Below are positions 45,400 to 56,570 of a stretch of DNA of 64,000 nt, in pieces. Location: the NCBI GenBank assembly GCA_012845835.1, contig JABAKD010000029.1, positions 12,911,892-12,975,891 on the forward strand, written 5' to 3'. Every line of letters begins with the position of its first letter. The first letter of the stretch is position 1. This DNA is from Undaria pinnatifida. Its lineage: Eukaryota > Sar > Phaeophyceae > Laminariales > Alariaceae. The notes beneath the pieces are model-generated. The model ran no database searches, was not told the origin of the DNA, and saw only the letters and a program-made list of their open reading frames with translations. The translations under genes and the position numbers were made by a program.

Positions 45400-47128
45400 T
45401 CCTCCCTTGACTAGCTTTCGACGCGCGATACGGTAGGGGTGAGCCCGACTGGTTTGAGGCTCCTCGCTCCAACGGGCTAACACGAAGCTCACCCAGATCT
45501 AACTCGAGGAAGCACGAAAGTGTGCAACCTGATTAACAACCCCATGGCCTGGCCTAGGCATGAAGACTAGACCACAGTTGTACAAGTAGTTTTCGAAGCA
45601 GTGACGGTGTTTCATTGATGGCTGAGTTACTAAGGCGCCGCGTCGGTCATAAATATTCCGGCCGAACAGCGCAACTAATGCCTACGGTGTAGCGTAGCAC
45701 GCGCGACTCTGAGCCAACAGATACGTTAGGTTGTTCCTCAAAAACGCAGTTAATCTAACGGTGATAGGAAGTTGCAAGTCGCAGCACTACGAGCTGCACG
45801 TATAGTCCATATACATGTTGGTTATGCAGCACTGCAGTACCCTCTAGACCACAAGGACATAAATTACAACACAATAAGATGCTTTCGAGTTTCTTCACTC
45901 CCCCAGGGTCGGGACATTGATGTCCGGGACTATCCTCTAACCACGGACTAGTACATATAAGAGTCATCCCGCGGTAGGTGTTGCAGTTGTTGGATTAACT
46001 AAAAATGTACCTGTCCGGTTGAGCTCCTCACGTGCGGAACTTCTAGCGGTTAGTCATTAGGCAAGTAATTTCACGAGTGTATAAGGTATTTTAGGATTGA
46101 GACATAGGCGCTTGGTCGGGTTGTGCAAAACGAATGCCTTTGAAGTCATTTTTCGGGTGAGATATTGAGCCCCTCAAGTTAGGAGTTTCAGAAAATTCTT
46201 AGAATCTGCTGCACCCCTACTGTGGGATGGCTCAGGAGCACACTTCGATTGAGTGGGATACACGATATAAGAGCCGGCTGGAACAGGCCAGTGTTTCGGC
46301 TCTTGTCTCCCCTCTGCTCTTTTCTACGATTGGGTATCATGTATGTTTTAGTATGGGAACAATATGTTACAATTCAGTTTGATCGCCCTAAAGCCCGCTT
46401 TCTCCCGGTGTGCATGCTCTTAAAACGGGTAACCCACAGTAGGAGTGTTATGTGATGATACATTTTTTCTATGTCGGCCAGCGTGTACGGGTACATATGC
46501 AACAGTAAGGTTTTGCGGCAACGCTCGAGTCTCCTGTATTTCACCCTCTTACGACGGCAGACTTTTCTTAACGTTAAGCCGGAGAAACAGCACGGCAGCT
46601 CCAGCAACGATTTCCCCTTACCGCAACGGTTGAGGGTGGAACGTTTTCCATGACATGGTCACTGTGGTGTCGCTGTTTCCCCAACAACATTTACTCAATG
46701 GCCGCCACGGTTCACAACCTGGTGGTCGTGTTAGTGTCGCCCTTTGCCAAATAACACTTGCTTAGTGGAAAGAGCCTACCTCTCAACCGATGGTACCTAC
46801 AGTGCGTTATCTGTTGGTCAATCTGAGCTCATGAGTACGTTGACTGTGAGCTACTGTAGTCCGCTTGGTAACCGCTCACAAGCGGGGAGCTTCAGCGCCG
46901 AAAAGTCTACACGCCACCTGATTTCACATAAACCTTTTCTACGGTAAAGCCGTTTGCAAAACGCCAGCTGTGAGTTCGATGAGTTGGGCGATCGATATGC
47001 AGCTTTGCAAGCTGCGTGATACTTCGGCCGCGCGCTCATGCATTTCCCTCCCCGTTAAGGATACGGTTCAACAACGTGCACTCGACTGCCGTCATACCCG
47101 TTGATACAGATACTCAGGATGGATACAG
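45400..47128. mobile_element. Repeat-rich intergenic or intronic region
   Basis: 45630-45715 is an R2-like copy (TAAGGCGCCGCGTCGGTCAT ... GTAGCGTAGCACGCGCGACT). A GAGCTCCTCACGTGCGGAAC hairpin lies near 46021 and 46964-47090 is a diverged R1 copy. No supported exon between. Confidence 0.5.
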
Positions 47129-47466
47129 GAGGCGGGTCAAAAGATCGAGGAAGAGTGGAACGAGCTTCTCTCGAATGAGTCGGTCAAGTCCTTGAGCAGC
47201 TCATTCTACGAAATATTCTCGAAGGGGAACTGCGCCAGCGGCCGTCAGAGAACGGTAATAATACCTACAGGCCGTTGCTCCTTTCTCTGTTGTACAAACA
47301 TATCCAGTTGGACACCACTGCGGACATGGAGGTTGATATTTACTTGTACGCACAGATCTACAAGCAATTAAAACGGCTAATTGAGGTCACACTTGCAACA
47401 GACAGCGAAATTGGCTCAGTTAACCGCGGTCGGAACGACCGAAACAGTTGCCAGGCTATGTGGCAG
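47129..47466 (+). CDS. Exon(s) of unknown helical protein, frame conflict
   Basis: Ends at a consensus GTGAGT donor (47467, phase 0) after a clearly protein-like peptide: LLYKHIQLDTTADMEVDIYL then YAQIYKQLKRLIEVTLATDS. In that frame the reading is open back to a TGA at about 47176. In another frame, from AG at 47128 to a GTAATA at 47255, the sequence gives EEEWNELLSNESVKSLSSSF, also protein-like. The two overlap, so either one is chance or a frameshift separates them. The following exon at 47714 is phase-compatible. Confidence 0.45.
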
Positions 47467-47713
47467 GTGAGTAGCCCAGCGGTGTCATGCTTCTGATCCC
47501 CCCTATCGCTCTCTCCAACACCCCACGATGTTTCGTCCTTTGTGCAAGCAATGTTTGCCTGATCGCATAAAACCCGACGCTCTCCATCCCGGCATTGTAC
47601 AGATGCAAAAGTCTATGGTCTATGATCTTAAGAAAACGGGTATGCGCGACAATGATTACACTGTTGTCCCCCCCCTTACTTAACCGTTTTCCATTCATGG
47701 CTACGCCATTCAG

Positions 47714-48820
47714 GGTCATAATGATGAGTCAAAATCTGTCGACTGGGCCAGCACCGATGGCGGCGACAGTCTTTCTTCTATCTTTGCCGGTGCCGGTGGC
47801 GTGGGCGGGGTTAGCGAGGGTCTGGGTGGCAGGGACGACACCGTCAGCGTCGAAGACAGAAAAACCACTGCGCGCCCAACCACGTGTTCAACGCCTTCAA
47901 CAGCGGCCACTAGTAACCTCTTTGACTTGGGTAGAAGGTTCAAAGTTTTGCGTTTGTGCTCGTCGGTTCAGACCGTCATTCCCGTTCGCCTCGGGCGGAC
48001 TCTACCATGTTCACCGAGCGCCTCCGGCCCAACCTACGAACCAGACGCTATCGACAACGATCAGGCTTGTCCAAGGACGCCCCGCTGGCGTACGTTCAAA
48101 GATAGTGGCTTCAACGATAAAGCCGCCGACGTGGTGCGTTCTCCGCAAAGCCCGTGGCGGGGACACGGCACGATAAATATCTTGTCTGGTGGCCGTTTCA
48201 AGGGGAGCAGGGGTGGCGGGATTGGCGGCATGTTCGCTCGCAGCAGCGCGCGCTGGAAAGGACGCAACAGAGATCGCAGTCATGACGCAGCTGAAACCCT
48301 AAGACGAGGCAAGAAGGCAATGGAACAATGCTGTGAGAGACCCGAGGTGGGAGAGGATGGCCTTTCCCCCGACGCGGGGGAGCGGCGCCGGGGGCTGTGG
48401 GACTGCCCGGTGTCGCCATTCTCGCCACCTCCTCTCTTTGAGGAAAGGCCGATGTCCGGGTTGGAATGTCCGGAAGAAGGAGACTCCCCAGTCCGAGGAG
48501 CGAAAGAAGGTAAACAAGGCGGTAGCGTGGCGCAAACGGGGGCAGCGGAGGCGCGCGTGGTATTGGGTGAGCATACTTCGGGGGTACCAGAGAAGTGCAG
48601 CCCTCGCCATATTTCAGGCACGTCTTCCCGCGGGGACGTGCGCCCTGTGGAGGAAATCATGCATGTATACCCTACTGCTCCCGGACGCCAACAAGGAAGC
48701 GGATGGCGACTGAAGCGTTCACGGATGATAAGTGGACGACAAAAACAGGGCCGACAAGAACCAATTTTAGACCGGATCGCTAAGGGGGAGACTCTGAACG
48801 TGTTCCCGCAGAGCTTTTAG
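47714..48820 (+). CDS. Terminal exon of an unknown Gly/Arg/Ser/Pro-rich protein
   Basis: Acceptor GGCTACGCCATTCAG opens in phase 0, matching the donor at 47467 (intron of 247 bp). 368 codons run to TAG 48818-48820, the longest plus-strand coding stretch in the window. It starts GHNDESKSVDWASTDGGDSL, continues with Gly- and Arg-rich segments (GGRFKGSRGGGIGGMF), acidic and Pro-rich pieces, and ends ILDRIAKGETLNVFPQSF. Mostly disordered; basic overall. Could be a separate gene or the 3' end of the 33-45 kb gene if the stop at 45396 is skipped. Confidence 0.55.
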   Translation, partial: GHNDESKSVDWASTDGGDSLSSIFAGAGGVGGVSEGLGGRDDTVSVEDRKTTARPTTCSTPSTAATSNLFDLGRRFKVLRLCSSVQTVIPVRLGRTLPCSPSASGPTYEPDAIDNDQACPRTPRWRTFKDSGFNDKAADVVRSPQSPWRGHGTINILSGGRFKGSRGGGIGGMFARSSARWKGRNRDRSHDAAETLRRGKKAMEQCCERPEVGEDGLSPDAGERRRGLWDCPVSPFSPPPLFEERPMSGLECPEEGDSPVRGAKEGKQGGSVAQTGAAEARVVLGEHTSGVPEKCSPRHISGTSSRGDVRPVEEIMHVYPTAPGRQQGSGWRLKRSRMISGRQKQGRQEPILDRIAKGETLNVFPQSF

Positions 48821-50334
48821 TTGAAGTCCACCAGGCCAATGCATCATCCGTAGGCAGTTCTTGTTGTCTGCAGTCAAACTTTACAGGGTCAGCTGGCAAT
48901 GGATTGCGAGTTGCGAACGACGATGGAATCACGGTCGATGTCGCCCCGATTTAGTCAAACAGACGCTGGATAGTATTCTGAGAAGGAGCCACCACTAAAT
49001 CATTGCGCCACACCAGGTCTCCTACTTTCTTGTTTGAAAGAATGCACGCTTACAATCATACCTGGTAAGCAGTAAGCCCGTGAATATATCCTGCTAGAGG
49101 GTGGCCCGACGCCTTTTACCCTGCCCCACAAAACATTCTGCCCACTGCAGCCTCCGCTTGTTTGTGGTGCAAAGGCTCACCGCTAAGCGTATGGGGTTGT
49201 GTTTGTGTGCGTACGGTCGTGCGTAGATGCGTCCAAAAGTTATGCCAACGGTCAAGGGATCACGGACCAAATGCGTGTGCAGTTCACAGCGCAGTCGAGT
49301 CATCCCTATATAGTGCCGGTTGAATGGTGTCTATGGACGGTATAATGCCGGTGAAACTTGATTGGCACGACTAGAATTCGTTGTTATACTGTTACTACTG
49401 TAGTATCGGTACTATACCCAATATTGTCGGTGTCCGGCATACTGCCGGTATTCTTGGCCGGTTCACCTTCCGGTGCACGATAGGGAAACCAACACTTCAC
49501 ATACAACACCCTGAACTTTTCCTTAGATCTGCACGCTATATAGCCGCCAAAGATGTGCAATACGCCCTCTGATTCAAGCACCTGAGACCCAACTTCCTTA
49601 GCGCTTAGTGTTAGTGTAGAAAACAACCCAGCAGCTAGACCACCGCGTGCCGTAGTTGATGTAATTGACGCGCAGAGCGAACTCCATCCACTCCTTAATT
49701 GCTCCAAAATGTGTCAAAAAAGAGGAAGTTTCCTGATTTTTGGGTGTTGAACCGATCTCAATGGTCCGAAGGGTTAGTCAGTCAGCCAAAGGTTTGATGT
49801 CGGACTCTCATATTAATTTTTGCCAACGTTATGTTTTGTTTTTTTGTGGTTGCTCGTACCTTTGTCCCGGCAGTTTAGGCGGTCAGAGCGAACAGATCCC
49901 ATCACCGCTATACTATTCCAAGCGGCGAAACGAACAATTCGAAGGTAGCGTGTTTGACGCGAAACACTATTAATAGAGAAAAAGTGGGTTAGCCCTTACT
50001 GGGCCCATGTACAGTGACCACAAAACGGTAATTGCGACATTTTCAAGCGTCCACGAGTAGCGTGAGCGTGCAGCAGAGTACGAGCAGGACTGTGCCGCAT
50101 CCGTCCTGTACGACCCCCTTGCATTGTTGTACGTCGGGCACCAAGGTTTATCACCCCCCAATCAGCAGTGTCCGATACTGTAGTCATCAGTTTTCAACGT
50201 CATCCCCCCCCCCCCGTAAAGCCCCACAGGCACTTATAGAGCAGCAAAATAGCTACTCGCTGGAGTCGTTCTGAGTCATTGAAATGCTAGGACATGAACA
50301 AATCAAGGCTTTTAACGGGCTGGGTCACATGTTG
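48821..50334. repeat. Intergenic; includes a relative of the 188-bp element
   Basis: 49305-49465 has CCTATATAGTGCCGGT, GGTATAATGCCGGTG, GTCCGGCATACTGCCGGT, recalling the TATAGTGCGGGT motifs of 14731-14918 but without clear terminal repeats. Elsewhere nothing is supported. Confidence 0.4.
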
Positions 50335-50545
50335 CGGGTCGGGTCGAGTCAGGGTGATCCGATCCGACTACAGCAGTAGTTATATTTTAGAACGCCCTGA
50401 CGCTATCCGCCGACCCGACCCGTGAGATTATAACATCTCCTGATCCGACCAGACTCGACCCGCGAGCTTGAAAAATAACTTGTGGCCTTACCCGGGGATC
50501 GCGAACCGGTTCACGACCCGTGTAAAGCCCCTCTGAAAATGTCCC
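50335..50545. repeat. GACCCG-rich dispersed repeat, copy 2
   Basis: GGGTCGGGTCGAG, CGACCCGACCCGTGAGATTA, CTCCTGATCCGACC, ACGACCCGTGTAAAGCCCC. Parallel in order to 13745-13950, diverged. Confidence 0.7.
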
Positions 50546-52384
50546 CCCTCCCACCGTAGCGTTGGTCCTCAGCGGCGGCGGTATCTGGTTCTTTAGGCCC
50601 ACCACGCGTCCCCTGGCTACCCGATGGGCTCTCCTAAATATTTCGGTGGGAATCTGTCAAGATATTTCGTGGAGAAACACGGAGGGGGGTGGGGTCACTT
50701 ACGCACCACCGCCGATAAACTCAGCACCGTCCCGTAACCAAGCGGCGAGGACGTATGCTGTACGTGGCTGGGGAGGCGGAGATAACGGCCGTTGGCTAAT
50801 GTTTTTCTCGTTGTTGCGGTTTGTGCATGTACGCACCTGAACCTCATTCCACTCCCCAAACTTAAACTACCTATCCTGGGATAACACCGTGCTCATACGT
50901 TCATGATGCGTCCTATTATGTCGAGGCGCCGAACGAAGAGATGATACAGTTGCAGGGCACTGTCTCGGCGTCTAGCACCGTGAAAGCTCTAGGTTGTCGC
51001 CATCTCCCATGCCTTTCGCGGCCAACTCGGTCGGAGCTTCACGCAACGTAGCTCGGCGGTTGTCTGTTTTCCGCACAAACTGCCTGGAGCTATGGTTGAC
51101 GAACGTCCGAAGCGCTGCTCCAACGGTTTTTCAGCGCACATGATGTGCATTCAAAACAAAGGTCAACACCCCAACCACACAGTTAGAGGGCCACACAGTT
51201 AAAGGAAAATAGCAGACATATGCCGATACAGTCCCCCCCCGCCCTCCTGTACCGTCTCGATAAAAAATACGTATCGTTGTATCTTTACCAGGCCTATGAT
51301 ACATAACCGAATCAGCGTCAACCGTCCTTACTTACTGTGATTTGTACATGGAAAAAGTGTGAACACAGCGAAAAAGTATAAGATGCGCTGCTGGATCGAA
51401 ACCCATACGCTCCGTCCTGCTACGCATGCACACGATTGCCGGGCGAGATCGTCGTTGACCGCTAAAAATAGCTCATGTACGAGAATAAAAACAGGTTTAC
51501 TACAGAACAGTACCGCCCACCCCAACTATAAACGTATCTACCAGTACAGCACATCACAGAATTAAGGACAACTTTTACCTTTCCCTGCCGCTTACCGGGT
51601 GTTATCCGGTACCAACATGCAAAGGTGCCTCCCAGACCCAGCCCATGGTTTTTTGTAATACATGCCGACGCACAAGAGCCTATGCTCACAACCCGTGTGT
51701 CACAACAAGGGTTTCAGCCTTAGTCAGAGCAGGCGTGTCCACATCCAGCATAGGTGTATAGTAGTCCCTACACCGAAGCGACGGTAACATGGTGTGATAC
51801 CCCCCGTTTTTCACTACCGCGCGAACGAGCGGCTCTACACCCCACCCGAACATATGCCATGTAGGATACTACCTGGTACAGTAGTGTTTTTCTAGCGCAG
51901 CGTACCGGGTAACAAACAACTACATCTCACGACAGAAACCGAAAAAACACCAAAAAACACCAAAAAACAAATTCTTACTGCAAATGAACCGATCCGTAGT
52001 CACTTCGTGTGAGTGGCTTTGAGCCACCGCAAACAGATAGACGATACACGTGCGCCCCCCCCCCCATCCGTAGACTTAGAGTGATGCTTATAGGACAGAA
52101 CCCCCATTATCGGGGGACAAACCACCTGCAATTTGTGTGGGGTTCTGTTTTTTTTTTTTGCCCGGTAAAGGGTAAAGACATAGTGCTGTGGAAAGAGGCC
52201 CACCATTTTTTTTTCTTCTTCTGAGGCTCCTAACCGCTTGAGCAAATGGCGAAAAAAACGATTTTGAGTAAGCCGAAAGTGCAACAAGATGAACTCAACC
52301 CGTTTTCAAGGTATTCCATGCAAAGCATATGGCAATATAAAAATGACATTGCGACGATTTTTCGGTATAGTATCAATAGATGTA
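50546..52384. other. Intergenic stretch, only repeat traces
   Basis: 52000-52075 contains GTCACTTCGTGTGAGTGGC, similar to the Y subterminal palindrome, but no paired ends. Otherwise short frames without splice support. Confidence 0.4.
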
Positions 52385-52450
52385 AGGAGTCCCGTCGTTC
52401 AGAAACAAAATAGCGAAAAGGTACTATTGACACTTCCATCGAGCGTAGCA
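52385..52450 (+). mobile_element. R2 dispersed repeat copy
   Basis: AAGGAGTCCCGTCGTTCAGA, AACAAAATAGCG, AAAAGGTACTATTGACACTT. It lies downstream of the 3' end of the VWD-like gene. Confidence 0.55.
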
Positions 52451-52791
52451 CACCGAAAAACAAAAAAAAATGATAGATGTGGACGCCCCCCTGTGGTACA
52501 TCAGAGGACGTACACATCTACTGTAAATTTTCAGCGAGTCCCCGCGCAGGAAGCTCAATATTGCGCCGAAAAACCTCACCTGATGAGGTGAAATTAAAAT
52601 GCAACCCGAGGAAGAATCCCATGGCCTAGACATATGCTAATCATGTTGTAAACCACAAATAGTACTCCACCGATAGCGGGTATTTTGTTAGTCTAAGCTC
52701 TATTCTTATGGAGGGGCTCCCTCAGATGGAAACGTTCCGGGCAAAAAGAGGTACTTCACCCCTATCGTGCCACGTATCTCCAGTAAAAAGG

Positions 52792-53901
52792 TTAAAACGA
52801 GCGGTGCAGCTGCTCAAAGTCGACGCCAAGGGGACCCGACACCCGGTAGCTCTCCACCGGACCCCTCAGGACCTTCAGGCCGCGCATCACGGGCTTGCCG
52901 CCGACACCGAGGACGACACGAGAGGTCTCCCCGAGCATCCCAGCAATGTCCGACGAAAACGCGCCAGCCTCCACGCCAACATTAACCTGCCAAAAATCTA
53001 CCTCCGGCACCGATTTCCCATCAGGGAGGACTAAATAGTCCTGGTGGTTGGTGCCAATGTTAATTCTGAGGGTAATCGCGGGTCCGTCGACTCGGAAAAC
53101 CGCGTGCGTCGAGTCCACCTTTAGGAGCCCGTCCACGCCCTCTTCTTCTAGGAATTTCGCACACCATTCGGGCGCGGCGAGGGTTACCGACCGGGGTATC
53201 CACTCCTCGAACGGGAATGTTTCCGCCTCTGCCGATGCAGTCGATGATCGTTCTCCGCGCAGGGATCGCCTGCGGCGGCTGTGGCGAGCCCTGGGAGTGA
53301 TATGATCGAACTTTTCGGCCCAGACTTTGTCCCCGCCGAAGGGCTGGCACTCGGCGGGTAAGTTCATTGCGCTGACAACTGTGTCGCCGTCAGGAAGAGT
53401 CACCCCCGCGGTAGGAGAACTCAGAGCGGGGTACTCTTGTCCGTCGACGAGAATACGCAAAGCTCCGTTTGCTAAACACGACCCCTCACTTCTGAAACCG
53501 TTACCATTAAGAGTGTTACCAACACCGAAACCGCCGCCATTGTCATCGGTTAGTATCGAACATTTTTTCTCGTTGTCTATGGTATGTGGGTCTACCACTT
53601 CGATTACGAGACTGTGCTTGCTGCCGCCGCCGAATATGAGGGAGACTGCTGTAAGAAGTTGTCGGTCTGGGAAATCGGGCTGGGGGGCTGTGACCCGCAC
53701 GTTGAGTTGCAGTTCCGGCCCGTCCGACAGCATGGAGTACCACTCGCCATCCGTCCCGGCCCAGTCAAAGGTTTGCCCCCGCAAGCCCATCATGTGAGGG
53801 TCACCCTGCTCAACGATTAAACCGTGACACGGAAAAACGAAATTGGGCATGCAGTAGTTACGTCGCACATCATCCGGGGAAAAACAAAACGACACGATAG
53901 C
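52792..53901 (-). CDS. Secreted VWD-like protein, exon 2 (terminal)
   Basis: The acceptor (TTGTAATTTTCTAG) is directly followed by 370 codons in phase 0, ending at TAA 52794-52792. Near the start is GDPHMMGLRGQTFDWAGTDG then EWYSMLSD, the signature opening of von Willebrand factor D-type and root-cap-like domains (GDPHxxxxxGxxFDxxG). It is followed by beta-strand-rich sequence and Cys residues. A basic RHSRRRRSLRGER stretch at about residue 325-337 of the joined protein resembles a furin-type cleavage site. A second beta-rich segment follows (LRINIGTNHQDYLVLPDG). Clear coding composition; the best-supported gene in the window. Confidence 0.75.
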   Translation of the reverse strand, partial: AIVSFCFSPDDVRRNYCMPNFVFPCHGLIVEQGDPHMMGLRGQTFDWAGTDGEWYSMLSDGPELQLNVRVTAPQPDFPDRQLLTAVSLIFGGGSKHSLVIEVVDPHTIDNEKKCSILTDDNGGGFGVGNTLNGNGFRSEGSCLANGALRILVDGQEYPALSSPTAGVTLPDGDTVVSAMNLPAECQPFGGDKVWAEKFDHITPRARHSRRRRSLRGERSSTASAEAETFPFEEWIPRSVTLAAPEWCAKFLEEEGVDGLLKVDSTHAVFRVDGPAITLRINIGTNHQDYLVLPDGKSVPEVDFWQVNVGVEAGAFSSDIAGMLGETSRVVLGVGGKPVMRGLKVLRGPVESYRVSGPLGVDFEQLHRSF

Positions 53902-55693
53902 CTAGAAAATTACAAACGGGTGCAAATGACGGGCTAGGGGGTTACGAGAGGCAGTGAGAAGCAACGCTGGTGGTTGTCAGGGAGATGTGTAATGATTTCC
54001 CGGGGAAGCCATGAAAGGCCCAGGATTTCGCCCGGCCCAAAACGTATTTTAAAACCCCGGTAGAAGCACGTGCATGCATTTGGGGACTGACACTTTATAG
54101 TCAGTGTGCGACGCATTCTACGGTAATCGCTAGCTGTAGATATCAGAACGTATCAAAAGGTAAGAAAAAGCGCATGATCCCGTTCGAGCACATCGGTGCG
54201 TCCGAGTGGAATGGCAGTGCTGATTGAAGGGGTTGCAACCCTTGGATTAAATCAAGGGCCCCAGTGCTTAGCAGCCAGACCGACCCCGCATTGCCCTTTC
54301 GTCAGATCTGCACCATAATCGCTGACCCATAGTCAGCTCCGACTATAGGTGAGTGGTTATGATGCGTAGTTGATAAAACGTCACCCACGTTAGCCCCAGG
54401 GTCAATGTCCATCCTGTTATGCGCCTACAGAGTAGACTTCGAGGCGTATATTTGGCGATTAGAGTCATGCTACTGTAGGGGTGCCGTTCTTTCAGCTCGG
54501 GGTGGTCGGGGCTCTTGGGGTGCTCGGGGTGCTCGGCGCGCAATCATACTTGAAATGTGCATCGTGACGCGCAACTCTTCTGCTCTTACGCAAGTCGAGG
54601 CTCATAACCTGTTTGTAAGCCGAGGCGCATAACCTGTTGGTGGACTTTGCAGCTAGAGTCATGATACGGTAGGGGGTTGCACTCTTGAACCTGTGTCTCT
54701 AATGCCTAATACAGATACATTTCACACTGACGAGCACCTTCGACCGAGTAGCTATCCAGTATTTTTTTAGCCCGATGTGTAGGTTACAACACGATTCCTT
54801 TTGATACCTACAGTAGCTCGTACGATTTTGTATGAGACTGGCCAGAGCTTCGGTAAGGGGGTGCACTAGTCGCCACTAGTCACTTTCAAGCCCTTTCTTT
54901 CGGCGGCTGTAAGCTGCTATGGTGAGTGGCTACACAATAAATGTGCGTTTCTTTTAAGCTAAAGTGCTTTTCGGGTTCGCGAAGTGCACTGGCACTGTCG
55001 AGGTGTTTGTCCAGCCACGCTGGCAATGAAGATAAAAGGCCGCTTTGAGCGAGGATCAGAGCCCCAAGGAAAACGTTTTTCCTAGCCTGGGTAATGAAAG
55101 TAAGAGTACCCCTCTACTGTAACCTCGATCGGCTTAATCTACAACCATTGTTTAGTTCGTTTTGTGGGTGAGGTATACCTGGTGGAGCTCTTCACGCGAA
55201 GAGCCTCAGGAAATCCAGGTGTCATCCGTACTATTTTTAGAATTTTAGGTAACGGGCGAAGTGCCTTTCTAATTTTTGGCGCCGAATGTTTGTAGAGGTC
55301 AGTTTCTAGCCTCGCTTGCCCCGTTTTTCATGCATGTCCCACTCAACGAACGGATATACCCAAAAATGCAAACCAAAACATCTTAATATGCAAATACATC
55401 AACTCCCATTGACAGCAAATACATTTTGCTGGGGTTGGGAATGGGGTTCGGGTTGGGGTTTGGATTGGGATTGGGGTGGGTTTGGTTGCGTTGGGAGGGT
55501 TTGGGTTGGGTCGGTTCGGTTCGGGTCGGGTCGGGTCGGGTCGGGTTGGGTTGGGTTGGGTTGGAATCAGTTTGGGTGGGACTTTCCTGTGTCCTACCAA
55601 CGCACACAGTTGACGACAGTCACAAATATCCATCAGTGCAAGTTCCTAGCGATAGCTACAGAAGCTTGACAAAAGGTAAAAAAAGATTCTCAC
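53902..55693 (-). other. Putative 1.79-kb intron of the VWD-like gene
   Basis: Bounded by donor GTGAGA and acceptor TTTTCTAG on the minus strand, phase 0 both sides. 55425-55570 is a G-rich stretch on the plus strand (GGGTTGGG, then GGGTCGGGTCGGGTC and GGGTTGGGTTGGG units). Further small exons inside it cannot be excluded. Confidence 0.5.
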
Positions 55694-56050
55694 ATTAGCC
55701 CCAGGATCAATGCAAACCCCGTCGTTGTTCCTGCAGATAATGTCGGTGCCTCCGCCGTCCGCCGGGCTTTCGGTGCCGATGTCGGTGCCGGTACCGCACT
55801 GGCAGAAGGATGGCGCGACACACGAGTCGCTATCGGGGGTAGCACAAACCGAATTAATTGCGGTGACAAATGCCAAAGTTTCCTCCGGTGTTGTGCCGGT
55901 GGCGACCTCCTCAAGCTCGGTAAATCCGCTTGTCGGGCACGAACAACTCCCGGTGTCAGCCCCGACACCGACTACAAGAGCTGGTAGCAGGCGCATGGAG
56001 GAGACGATGGCCCAGAGTGCGGTCCATGTGCTACGACTACTGGTCCGCAT
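55694..56050 (-). CDS. Secreted VWD-like protein, exon 1 with signal peptide
   Basis: ATG at 56050-56048 begins MRTSSRSTWTALWAIVSSMR followed by LLPALVVGVGA, a typical N-terminal signal peptide with likely cleavage near residue 31. The mature part is Cys-rich (CSCP, CVAPSFCQCGTG, CRNNDGVC). 119 codons end at donor GTGAGA (55693) in phase 0, matching exon 2, for a 488-residue product. An upstream in-frame start at 56098 is possible, but the hydrophobic segment would then be internal, so the later ATG is preferred. Predicted extracellular or cell-wall protein. Confidence 0.7.
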
Positions 56051-56149
56051 GATTTGCGAAGCTTCAGTATGTGTCGCCGATCCGTAAAAGTGATACACCT
56101 TGCTTGAAACACCTACCCTGCGTGCGTATTGCTAAGCCGTCAATGCAAT

Positions 56150-56570
56150 ATCACTCCCTCCGAGCACCGACACTGCGTTCGCGCAGACTAGGCAGCAGGG
56201 GGGGGGGGTTGAAAGCAAGAGAGAAGGGTATGAGTGTTGGACAATGTGGGAATTGTCGACGTGATTGTCTGTTGCCGTGAAAGTAGAATATCTTCTGCTC
56301 TCCGATCCCCTACACAGAGTCTACAAGAGTCTATAGCAGGGGGGGGGGCAATGGAAGGAGTGATGTGTTGGCGCCACAAAATGTGGGACCGGTCCGCTTG
56401 GTTTGGTGCGCTCAGCAGGCATGCATGTGTTGCGGAGTCGTCAAACTGTGAACTTCCTCTCTCTCTCTTTCCGACCACATACACTGTCCGCGCAGCAACG
56501 AGCCATCCAACAGGGGGGGGAGTTGCAAGCAAAGGAGGGATGTATTGACGTCGGGAAACGTGCGGAACCG
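56150..56570. repeat. ~130-bp imperfect tandem repeat with G8-G10 runs
   Basis: GCAGGGGGGGGGG-type runs at about 56196, 56337 and 56510 are each followed by AAGCAA(G)AG/AATGGAAGGA, G(T/A)TGT(G/A)TTG and a CGTG/CGTC phrase. It lies immediately upstream of the VWD-like gene and could include its promoter region. Confidence 0.55.

Noticed and set aside
53048-53820. Plus-strand frames opposite the VWD-like exon
   Set aside because: Shadows of a clearly coding minus-strand exon.
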